Origin: Frateuria soli
GTDB lineage: Bacteria > Pseudomonadota > Gammaproteobacteria > Xanthomonadales > Rhodanobacteraceae
Length of the DNA stretch: 64,000 nucleotides
Direction: 5' to 3'
NCBI RefSeq assembly: GCF_021117385.1
Contig: NZ_CP088252.1
Location: 1,550,001 to 1,614,000, forward strand
Notes under the pieces: generated by a model
Told to the model about the DNA's origin: nothing
The model's database searches: none
Seen by the model: only the letters and a program-made list of their open reading frames with translations
Translations under genes and position numbers: made by a program
Shown: piece by piece, positions 16,529 to 23,560 of the stretch
Layout: every line of letters starts with the position of its first letter
Numbering within the stretch: the stretch's first letter is position 1

Positions 16529-16635
16529 GGCGGCCTCGGGGACTGGCGAGGGTTCCACGTTAGCCGGCCACCACCACCGGGCGACGACAGCCACGCAACC
16601 CTGTGTAACGGTCGGTAACAGTCCCCCAGCGACGG

Positions 16636-17619
16636 TTACGGGACCAGCACGGCAGCGCCGCTGAGCCTGCCCTGGCGCAGATCTTCCAGCGCCTCGTTCG
16701 CCGCCTCCAGCCGGTAGCGCCGCGTGGTGGCCCGCACGCCCGCGGCGGCGGCCTCGGCGAAGAAGGCATGCGCATCGGCACGGGTCAGGTTGGCCACCGA
16801 GACCAGCTCGCGTTCCTCCCACAGCAGCCGGTAGGGAAACGCCGGTATGTCGGACATGTGGATGCCGCCGCAGACCACCCGGCCGCCCTTGCGCACCGCC
16901 TGCAGGGCCAGCGGCACCAGTTCGCCGACGGGCGCGAAGATGATCGCCGCATCGAGCGGCTCCGGCGCGGTTGCACCGGCATCGCCCGCCCATGCCGCGC
17001 CCTGCGCGCGGGCGAAGGCCTGTGCTTCCAGGTCGCCCGGCCGGGTAAACGCATGCACCCGCCTTCCCTGGTGGCGCGCCACCTGGGTCAGCAGGTGCGC
17101 CGCGGCGCCGAAGCCGTAGATGCCCAGCGCGCGCGCCTGGCCGGTCCGGCAGAGCGCGCGCCAGCCGATCAGGCCCGCGCACAGCAACGGTGCGGTCGCG
17201 ACCGGATCGGCCTCCCCGGGCAGCGGAAGGCAGAAATCGGCGCGCGCCACCAGATGGCTCGCGAAACCGCCGGGGCGCGTGTAGCCGGTGAAGCCGGGCG
17301 CGTCGCAGAGGTTCTCGCGCCCGCCGAGGCAGTACTCGCACGCGCCGCAGGTCGAGCCCAGCCACGGCACGCCCACCCGCTGGTCCGGCCCGAGCCGGTG
17401 CACGCCTGCTCCCAGCGCCTCGACCCGGCCGACCACCTCGTGACCGGGCACGACCGGCAGCGCCACGTCCGGCAGTTCGCCATCGACCACGTGCAGGTCG
17501 GTGCGGCATACGCCGCAGGCTTCCACGCGCAGCCGGATCTCGCCCGGCCCCGGCTCGGGATCGGCGGCCTGCCGCAGCACCAGCGGCTGTCCGGTCGCCT
17601 CCAGCACCATGGCGCGCAT
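16636..17619 (-). CDS. Zinc-dependent alcohol dehydrogenase (MDR family)
   Basis: This 327-residue NAD(P)-dependent alcohol dehydrogenase contains the catalytic-zinc ligands in ACGVCRTDLHVVDGELP and PGHEVVGRVE. Structural-zinc cysteines lie in STCGACEYCLGGRENLC, and a nucleotide-binding stretch is seen at LGIYGFGAAAHLLTQVA. It resembles the AdhA-like subfamily (TIGR02822 type) that often sits beside universal stress genes. The start is ATG at 17619, 11 bp after the USP stop, so the two are one transcript. It may reoxidise NADH by reducing aldehydes under low oxygen; the substrate is not predictable. Confidence 0.88.
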   Translation of the reverse strand: MRAMVLEATGQPLVLRQAADPEPGPGEIRLRVEACGVCRTDLHVVDGELPDVALPVVPGHEVVGRVEALGAGVHRLGPDQRVGVPWLGSTCGACEYCLGGRENLCDAPGFTGYTRPGGFASHLVARADFCLPLPGEADPVATAPLLCAGLIGWRALCRTGQARALGIYGFGAAAHLLTQVARHQGRRVHAFTRPGDLEAQAFARAQGAAWAGDAGATAPEPLDAAIIFAPVGELVPLALQAVRKGGRVVCGGIHMSDIPAFPYRLLWEERELVSVANLTRADAHAFFAEAAAAGVRATTRRYRLEAANEALEDLRQGRLSGAAVLVP

Positions 17620-17630
17620 GGGGCCGACGC

Positions 17631-18458
17631 TCAATGGCGGAACAGCACCGGCAGCCGCGCATGCCACAGCACGTGCCGCGTGGCCCCTCCCAGCGCCCAC
17701 TCGCTGAAGCGGCTGCGGCCGTAGGCCCCCATCACCAGCAGGTCGGCATGGAATCGCTCGGCCTGTTCCAGCAGCGCTTCGCCGGCATCGTGCTCGTTGG
17801 TGAGCAGGTCCTGCGAGCGGGCGCGGATGCCGTGGCGCTGGAGATAGGCGTCGATGTCGAACGGCGGCTTCCAGGTTACCTCCGGAAAGACCTCCTTGGG
17901 TGCGCCGCGCAACAACAGCACCTCGTTCGCCTGTTGAAGCAGCGGCAAGGCCGAGTGCACCGCGCGGATCGCCTCGGGCGCGCCGTTCCAGGCAACGGCC
18001 ACGCGCGACAACGCCACTGTCCGCACCGGCTGCGGTGGCACCACGATGCACGGCAGCCCCAGCGCCAGAATCAAAGCGGCCAGGTCGGACGGCGACGCCC
18101 AGGTGCGCAGCGGGTCGCGTTCCAGCACCAGCAGATCGTGCCAGCAGGCGATCTGCGCCAGCGCATCGGCCAGGTTGCCTTGCCCGACCACCCAGGCGGC
18201 GTGCCCGACTCCCATGCCCGTGGCCCAGTCGACGAACGGCCGCTCGGCGGCCAGCGCGGCCGCTTCCAGCACGCGCGCCGATTCCAGCACCGCCTCGATC
18301 AGCTGGGGCGTGCTGAAACTCGGAGTGGCATAGAGCGGCGAGGGGTAGATGTACGCCCCGGTGACCGCTCCCTGCATCAGCACCGCCAGCTGCGCGCCGT
18401 ACTGCGTGCCGCGGGACCAGTTTTCGTAGTTGAGCGAATTGACCAGGATGTCGTACAT
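17631..18458 (-). CDS. Universal stress protein, tandem-domain type
   Basis: This 275-residue protein starts MYDILVNSLNYENWSRGTQYG. The N-terminal half includes WHDLLVLERDP. The second domain runs from RVAVAWNGAPEAIRAVHSAL to GAYGRSRFSEWALGGAT, a near-perfect G-x2-G-x9-G loop. It is the first gene of a probable operon with the zinc alcohol dehydrogenase and possibly the Crp/Fnr gene. Upstream is a one-mismatch FNR-type box (18536) with TAGTGT 21 bp downstream of it. Confidence 0.88.
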   Translation of the reverse strand: MYDILVNSLNYENWSRGTQYGAQLAVLMQGAVTGAYIYPSPLYATPSFSTPQLIEAVLESARVLEAAALAAERPFVDWATGMGVGHAAWVVGQGNLADALAQIACWHDLLVLERDPLRTWASPSDLAALILALGLPCIVVPPQPVRTVALSRVAVAWNGAPEAIRAVHSALPLLQQANEVLLLRGAPKEVFPEVTWKPPFDIDAYLQRHGIRARSQDLLTNEHDAGEALLEQAERFHADLLVMGAYGRSRFSEWALGGATRHVLWHARLPVLFRH

Positions 18459-18535
18459 GGGCAGGGCTCCGTGCATGCGGCCGCGCCGATGGCGGCCGCG
18501 TTGCCGGGACACTAGGCCAGCGGCCGCGGCACGAA

Positions 18536-18549
18536 GTGATGCAGGTCAA
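18536..18549. promoter_or_regulatory. Imperfect FNR-type box GTGATGCAGGTCAA
   Basis: One mismatch to TTGAY-N4-RTCAA. Centred 84 bp before the minus-strand USP at 18458. On the minus strand TAGTGT (18509-18514) follows after exactly 21 bp, the spacing shared with stronger boxes. Confidence 0.55.
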
Positions 18550-18576
18550 CTGCACCGGCCGGCCGCGTCATCGGTG

Positions 18577-18590
18577 CTGACCTAGGTCAA
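18577..18590. promoter_or_regulatory. Imperfect FNR-type box CTGACCTAGGTCAA
   Basis: One mismatch to the consensus. Centred 74 bp before the plus-strand USP at 18658; CACGCT (18612-18617) follows after 21 bp. It forms a divergent pair with the box at 18536. Confidence 0.55.
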
Positions 18591-18657
18591 ATCCGCCTCC
18601 AGTCGTTGGGCCACGCTTCCACTCGCGGGCTTCGTCCGCGATCGCGAGGATTCGACC

Positions 18658-19461
18658 GTGCGCGACATCGTGGTCCACAGTGCTGACTACCGCACCTGGC
18701 TCGGCGTCGTGCGCTACGCGGCGCAGCTGGCCGCGTCGCTGCCGGTATCGCTGACCGGGCTTTTCGTGGCGCCGCGCAGCGGACCGGTGCCGGGGCCGCC
18801 GAAACTGGCCGCGGAAATGGCCGCCTACGCGCAGGACGAACTGCACAACGCGATGCTCGCCGGGCGCGACTTCACGGCATGGGCGAACCAGCTGGGCGTC
18901 ACCGAGGCTTTCTGGCAGGTCGCCATCGGGCAGCCCCACGACGCCCTGGCGATGATCGGCGACTGGCACGACCTGGTGGTGCTGCAGGGCAACGCATCAC
19001 GGGGATTCCCGGGCGAGCGGCTGGTCTGCGAAACGGTGCTCTCGGGCGCCGCCTGCATCGCGGTGCCGGAAGCGAACAACGCGCCCGGCCGGGTGGTGCA
19101 CGCGATGGTGGCCTGGAATGGATCGGCCGCATCCAGCCGCGCCCTGCACGCGGCGCTGCCGCTGCTCAAGCGCGCCAAGGTCGTCTCCCTGCTGCAACAG
19201 AACGCCGGGCACGGCGGCTGCGGCGAGCCGGATGCACTTGCCCACCTGCGCGCGCACGGCGTGCCGGTGGCCGCCGTGGAAACCGTGACCGGCGCGGATG
19301 AGAGCGCGAGCGGACAGGTACTCGCCTACGCCAGCGACACGCGGGCGGACCTGATCGTCATGGGCGCCAGCGGACACGGCCGTCCGGGCGAACGCGCCTT
19401 CGGCCCCACGACCCGCGCCGTGCTGGCGCAAAGCCGCCTGCCGGTGTTCCTCAAGCACTGA
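18658..19461 (+). CDS. Universal stress protein, tandem-domain type
   Basis: This 267-residue protein starts at GTG 18658 after a CGAGGA site. The N-terminal half (HSADYRTWLGVVRYAAQLAASL) matches the first domain of its divergent neighbour at 18458, suggesting a duplication. The C-terminal domain has HAMVAWNGSAASSRALHAAL and the loop GASGHGRPGERAFGPTT, a good G-x2-G-x9-G fit. An imperfect FNR-type box lies upstream. The following 100 bp hold no gene. Confidence 0.87.
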   Translation: MRDIVVHSADYRTWLGVVRYAAQLAASLPVSLTGLFVAPRSGPVPGPPKLAAEMAAYAQDELHNAMLAGRDFTAWANQLGVTEAFWQVAIGQPHDALAMIGDWHDLVVLQGNASRGFPGERLVCETVLSGAACIAVPEANNAPGRVVHAMVAWNGSAASSRALHAALPLLKRAKVVSLLQQNAGHGGCGEPDALAHLRAHGVPVAAVETVTGADESASGQVLAYASDTRADLIVMGASGHGRPGERAFGPTTRAVLAQSRLPVFLKH

Positions 19462-19561
19462 GGAGACGGCAGGCACACGCCTGCGCGCGAACACACGGCG
19501 CCGATGCGCCATGGCGGTCGCGCGCAGTCACGCACCTGCCGGGCATCCGGCGTACATGCCC

Positions 19562-20212
19562 TCAGACGATACGCACCCGGTTCTCCACCGCGCGGACGCC
19601 GGGCGCCGACCAGGCCGCGCGCTCGACCGCCTGGCGTTCTTCCCAGTCGTCCACCTGGCCCTCGATGGCCACGGTTCCGTTCTCGCGGACGTCGACCTTG
19701 ATCCGCTTGGCCTCCACCTCGGCGTGCCGCTTCAGCGCATCGACGATGCTCTTGCGCACGTCGCCCGGCTGCACGCGGGGCGTGACCAGGATGTCGTTGG
19801 ACACGCCCGTCACGCCGGACAGCTTGCGCATGTCCGCCTCGGCGGCCTCTCGCTGGTAGTTCCACGGCACTTCACCGGTCAGGGTCACCCAGCCGTCGGA
19901 CACTCTGACGTGGATCCGTTCCGACGGGGCCAGCACGTCCCAGGCCAGGATGTTCAGTGCGCGCCGGGCGATGTCGTCGTCGCTGAGTTTCCGGTCGCCG
20001 GGCAGTTCGACCTGGAGTTTCTGCGCGATCGCCTTGACCCCGTGCACGCGCCAGGCCGCGCGCTCGGCGGCGAGCTTCTCGGCGTAGCTGGCCACGTGCC
20101 CGGTCAGCGTCACCACGCCGTCCTTGGCCATCACGGCAATGTTGGTCGCATCCAGGCTCGGCTCGTAGTCGAGTTCTTCCAGTACGTCGTATCTCAGGCT
20201 CACGTCGTTCAT
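19562..20212 (-). CDS. Triple BON-domain protein
   Basis: The 216 residues form three BON (OsmY-like) repeats, each with the GVVTLTGHV / GWVTLTGEVPW / GTVAIEGQVDDW strand: about residues 7-70, 78-145 and 150-216. No signal peptide is evident, so a cytoplasmic or unconventional location is likely; secreted OsmY would carry one. BON domains bind phospholipid or peptidoglycan surfaces and are induced by osmotic and stationary stress. A CGAGG site precedes the ATG. It lies 52 bp behind the nitroreductase, probably in the same transcript. Confidence 0.88.
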   Translation of the reverse strand: MNDVSLRYDVLEELDYEPSLDATNIAVMAKDGVVTLTGHVASYAEKLAAERAAWRVHGVKAIAQKLQVELPGDRKLSDDDIARRALNILAWDVLAPSERIHVRVSDGWVTLTGEVPWNYQREAAEADMRKLSGVTGVSNDILVTPRVQPGDVRKSIVDALKRHAEVEAKRIKVDVRENGTVAIEGQVDDWEERQAVERAAWSAPGVRAVENRVRIV

Positions 20213-20264
20213 GGCACACCTCGTGGATTCGGGGAGTCGAATGTGGTCGGATTTCCGGCCTGGC

Positions 20265-20852
20265 TCAGGCCGCGAAGCCGACGGTCTGCGCCAGCAGCAC
20301 GCGCTGGCGCGCGCCCAGGCCCAGGGTCCTGGCCAGCCCGCGGCGGTCCACCAGCCCGCGCACGACGGTGGCCAGGCCCTCGGCGGCGCAGAACATGTAG
20401 ACGTTCTGCGCGATCGCGCCGGCATCGGCGCCGCAGTAGAAGCGCCGTTCCAGCGGCTCGGTCACTTCCATGCGCGACAGGTCCGCCACGTAGACCAGCT
20501 CCAGCGCGGCGGTGCCGACGAAATCCTGCAGGCCGGTGGACGCGCGCACGTCGCTGGCGAGTACGGGTTGCAGGCAATGCCCTTCCGGTTCGTAGCGCCA
20601 CGCGCCATCGGCTGCCGCGAGGTAGATGTCGATCTCGTGCCAGTTGCGCGCCGACGGCGCGGTGCGCCCGCCGGTGGCGGGCCGGTTGATGCCGCAGGCC
20701 GCCCACAGCAGGTCGGAAAGCAACTGTGGCGGGAGGACGTGATCGGTGTACAGGCGCGTGCTGTGCCGGCGCGCGAGCGCGTTCAGCAGCGGCATGCCGC
20801 CGCTTGTGCGGTGATCGGGAAGCGACACCCGGGTTTTGCTTTCGATATCCAC
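20265..20852 (-). CDS. Nitroreductase family protein (SagB/ThcOx-like)
   Basis: This 195-residue FMN-dependent nitroreductase-fold protein shows RRHSTRLYTDHVLPPQLLSDLLWAACG (FMN contacts and dimer helix), TAPSARNWHEIDIYL, and a C-terminal CGADAGAIAQNVYMFCAAEGL helix. I chose GTG at 20852 because GAGG sits just upstream; an ATG at 20927 would add 25 residues of atypical Arg-rich sequence. Nitroreductases of this kind recur in DosR/ANR-type dormancy sets. The physiological substrate is unknown. Confidence 0.82.
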   Translation of the reverse strand: MDIESKTRVSLPDHRTSGGMPLLNALARRHSTRLYTDHVLPPQLLSDLLWAACGINRPATGGRTAPSARNWHEIDIYLAAADGAWRYEPEGHCLQPVLASDVRASTGLQDFVGTAALELVYVADLSRMEVTEPLERRFYCGADAGAIAQNVYMFCAAEGLATVVRGLVDRRGLARTLGLGARQRVLLAQTVGFAA

Positions 20853-20966
20853 GGCGATACCTCGGAAAGGAAATGCGCGCCTGCCGGCGTGGCGGAGGCG
20901 CGCGAACCACGGGCGCATCTGGGGCATGCGTGGCCAGTGGGCCCGTGCAGCCCACGCGAGGCGGCG

Positions 20967-21590
20967 TCAGGTGCCATCGCTCGCGGCGGTGGCCCGCTGC
21001 TCCTCGTCGTGGCCGGAAAGATCCACCACCAGCGTCACGCGGCGGTTTTCCATCCCTTCGTCGCGGGTCTTCCCCGGCGCACCCTGGCGATCGCGCGCTT
21101 CGCCGTAGCTGACGGCGCGCACCTTGTCGGCGGTCAGGCCACCGCTGCTGACCAGGTAGTCACGCACCGCCTCGGCGCGCTTCTGGCCAAGGCGCTGGTT
21201 GTAGCCGTGGCTTCCCGCCGGATCGGCGAACCCTTCCACCGTGACCAGTGCATAGGGGTGATAGTGCTGGATCACCTTGGCGAAGTCGTCCAGCGCGGGC
21301 TTGTCCTGGTCCTGCAGCGTGGCGTCGTCGAACGCGAAATGCGACATGGTGTCGACCTGGATGCGACCGGCCACCTGGCGGATGGACGCGTCGTACCGGG
21401 CGAACTTCTGCTGCATGTCCTGTTCCATCTGGTTGGTGCGGTTCTCCTGGTTCTGCAGCCGCAATTCGATCTGGCCGATCCTGGAGTCGTAGTCGGCCTG
21501 CTTGACGTAGCCTTTGTCGGCGCAGCCGGCCGCGGCAAGCACGACCAGGCCCACCGGCAGCCACGCCCATTTGTGCGATGCGTGTTTCAT
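20967..21590 (-). CDS. OmpA-family outer-membrane lipoprotein
   Basis: This 207-residue protein starts with a signal peptide ending in the lipobox LAAAGC. A coiled-coil-like stretch (about 30-75, rich in Gln/Arg/Asp) follows, then the OmpA C-terminal peptidoglycan-binding domain: VTVEGFADPAGSHGYNQRLGQKRAEAV, VRAVSYGEARD, ENRRVTLVV. It should tether the outer membrane to peptidoglycan. A GAGGA site precedes ATG 21590. An FNR-type box lies 127 bp upstream, leaving an unusually long leader. The nitroreductase and BON genes follow on the same strand. Confidence 0.88.
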   Translation of the reverse strand: MKHASHKWAWLPVGLVVLAAAGCADKGYVKQADYDSRIGQIELRLQNQENRTNQMEQDMQQKFARYDASIRQVAGRIQVDTMSHFAFDDATLQDQDKPALDDFAKVIQHYHPYALVTVEGFADPAGSHGYNQRLGQKRAEAVRDYLVSSGGLTADKVRAVSYGEARDRQGAPGKTRDEGMENRRVTLVVDLSGHDEEQRATAASDGT

Positions 21591-21709
21591 GGCAATCCTC
21601 CGGGCGGCATCCGCCCTGGCGCGTCCGCACCGCGAAACCGGAGCACGGCTTCGCGGCACGGGACGTTGGCCCCCTGTGCCGCACCGTAGTCGCCGGCCCC
21701 GGCGGTCGT

Positions 21710-21723
21710 TTGACGTGCATCAA
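21710..21723. promoter_or_regulatory. FNR-type box TTGACGTGCATCAA
   Basis: TTGAC-GTGC-ATCAA is centred 127 bp before the OmpA lipoprotein start on the minus strand; TACGGT (21683-21688) follows after 21 bp. The rest of this gap (21591-22007) holds no ORF I can support. Confidence 0.7.
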
Positions 21724-22007
21724 ATGCGCCGCGGATGGGCCGCACGACCGGCACGCCCAGCCGCCGCCGTCCGGCGCAGCGCGAGGCAGGCGTGGACGCC
21801 CACCAGCAGTACCCCGGCGTCGGCCTGCGCGCGCCCGATCGAAAGGCCGCCGTGGCGCGTGCCGGCGCTCGCGGCGGGTTGCCCGTCTGGAGTGTTTCCC
21901 CGTTGCCGCGGACCAGGCCGGGGCAGTCGCCGGCGCGGTTCTCTTACGCCGCACGATGCGGCCGCCAAGACCGGTCCCGGCCCGGCTACCGCGTCGTCGG
22001 TCCGGCA

Positions 22008-22898
22008 TCAGTGCTGCAGGAAGACCGGGATCTGCGCATGTTCCAGGATGTAGCGCGTGGCGCCGCCGATGACCCGCTCGCGCAGGCGCGAGTGGGCGAA
22101 GGCGCCCATCACGATGAGGTCGGCGCCAACCTGCTCGGCCTTTTTCAGCAGGGCGGCCCCGGCGGTCCGCGCCGGGATCCCCACGCACATCGGGTCGGCC
22201 TCGATGCCATGGCGCGCCATGTACACAAACGGCTGGAAGTGCGGCAGGTAGCACGTGCCCTCGGGTCCGTGCACCCGCCCGCCGTCGAGCAGCACCACGC
22301 GCCGGGCTCCGGCAAGGAAAGGCAAGGCCGCGTGAATGGCGCGGGTGGCTTCGGTACTGCCGTCCCACGCCACCAGCACGCGCTGGAACTGGTCCCCGCG
22401 GTCCCAGGCCGGCGGCAGGACCAGGCTGGGCAGGCGGCAGGCGAGCAGCGCTTCGCCGAGCAGTTCGCCCAGCGCCTCGCCATCGACCAGGTCGCGTTCC
22501 AGCACGGCCAGGCTGTGCCACGCACCCAGTTCGCGCAGGACGCGCGCCAGCCCGGTATGCGCGACCACCCATGAGGCGTGCGGCACGCCCAGGGACTTGG
22601 CAAAGGCCCGGAACGCACTGCCCTCCTCGAAGTCCCGCACCGGCGTATCGAGCAACAGCCCGGCCACGGAAGGCTCGCTCTCCGGGCCGCGCAGCACGCG
22701 CAGCGACTCGTCCACGTAGCAGCCGGTCAGCAGGCTCTGCCAGCGCGCGGCGAGCGCGGCTCCCACCTGCACGGCCGGGTTCCACTCGGACGTGCAGGTG
22801 GCGATCGCGACGATGTCGGATGGCCGGCCGGCCACTGGCGGAGCTGGCTGGAGGCCCCCCTCGGGTGCCCGGTTCGGGGCATCGGCTACCACGCTCAT
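22008..22898 (-). CDS. Universal stress protein, tandem-domain type
   Basis: This 296-residue protein is the longest Usp in the window, with an N-terminal tail of about 25 residues. The second domain runs from RVLVAWDGSTEATRAIHAAL to GAFAHSRLRERVIGGAT; the second loop glycine is Ala, so nucleotide binding may be weakened. It lies 10 bp behind the Pat-like acetyltransferase with a GAGGAG site, so the two are one operon driven by the FNR-type box at 23547. Confidence 0.87.
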   Translation of the reverse strand: MSVVADAPNRAPEGGLQPAPPVAGRPSDIVAIATCTSEWNPAVQVGAALAARWQSLLTGCYVDESLRVLRGPESEPSVAGLLLDTPVRDFEEGSAFRAFAKSLGVPHASWVVAHTGLARVLRELGAWHSLAVLERDLVDGEALGELLGEALLACRLPSLVLPPAWDRGDQFQRVLVAWDGSTEATRAIHAALPFLAGARRVVLLDGGRVHGPEGTCYLPHFQPFVYMARHGIEADPMCVGIPARTAGAALLKKAEQVGADLIVMGAFAHSRLRERVIGGATRYILEHAQIPVFLQH

Positions 22899-22908
22899 GG
22901 CGCGCTCC

Positions 22909-23481
22909 TCACAAGGCCAGCGTATGGACGACCTGGGTCGGGTCGCCCGGATCGAGCGAACGCTTGAAGCCCAGATAGGCCGCGAGCTCCTGCATGGCGT
23001 AGTTGTCGGACGAATCGACCGAATACATCTGCTTGAACCCGTGCTGGCGGGCCACGTCGATGAGGTGGCGCATGAGCACCACGGCCAGCCCGCGATGGCG
23101 CCAGTGCTCGGACACGGTGACCGCGCATTCGCAGCGTGTCTGGTCGCCATTGGCGCTGTAGCGGCTGACGCCGACCTCGCGCAGCTGGCCGTCCTCGTGC
23201 GCCAGGGCGACGAAGGCCATGCGCTTGTCGTAGTCGACGTCCATGAGCTGGTCGATCAGTTCCGGGGTGGCCTCGCGGAAGCTGCACATGAAGCGCAGGC
23301 GCTTGGCGTCCGGCGACATGGCCCGCACGAAGTCCTCTTCGCGCTCGCGGTCTTCCGGACGCAGCGGGCGGATCAGCACTACGGTGCCGTCGCGCAGGTG
23401 GTCGATCCAGTGGGTCCCCTCCAGCAACACGGGAGGGCTGGCCTGGGCGGAAGACGTGACCCCGGTAGGTAGTGTGGCCAT
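22909..23481 (-). CDS. GNAT acetyltransferase resembling the Pat/YfiQ catalytic domain
   Basis: This 190-residue GNAT protein contains VVLIRPLRPEDREREEDFV, FREATPELIDQLMDVDYDKRMAFVAL and the acetyl-CoA loop region EHWRHRGLAVVLMRHLI. This is most like the C-terminal domain of protein lysine acetyltransferase Pat, here without the large acyl-CoA-synthetase-like part. ATG 23481 is preferred over 23520 because the FNR-type box at 23547-23560 would leave no room for a promoter before the longer start. It is followed by a universal stress gene, a plausible acetylation substrate. Confidence 0.8.
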   Translation of the reverse strand: MATLPTGVTSSAQASPPVLLEGTHWIDHLRDGTVVLIRPLRPEDREREEDFVRAMSPDAKRLRFMCSFREATPELIDQLMDVDYDKRMAFVALAHEDGQLREVGVSRYSANGDQTRCECAVTVSEHWRHRGLAVVLMRHLIDVARQHGFKQMYSVDSSDNYAMQELAAYLGFKRSLDPGDPTQVVHTLAL

Positions 23482-23546
23482 GGGCGAACCTCGTCGCGTG
23501 TGAAGCCCCTGTGGCTTCATTGGCGCATGGTGGTGCGCACGCCGGA

Positions 23547-23560
23547 TTGATCCTCATCAA
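23547..23560. promoter_or_regulatory. FNR-type box TTGATCCTCATCAA
   Basis: Perfect TTGAT-CCTC-ATCAA, centred 72 bp before the acetyltransferase start (23481, minus strand). It overlaps the last codon and stop of the upstream P-type ATPase gene, so the site sits partly in coding sequence. Confidence 0.72.

Noticed and set aside
16604-16620. TGTAACGGTCGGTAACA before the Crp/Fnr gene
   Set aside because: It reads as a direct repeat (GTAAC twice) with a poor palindrome, is found once, and matches no motif I can name.
21724-22007. Possible short ORF or gene fragment between the OmpA lipoprotein and the USP
   Set aside because: Readings on both strands are Ala/Arg-rich without motifs or a ribosome-binding site; only the FNR box is supported in this gap.
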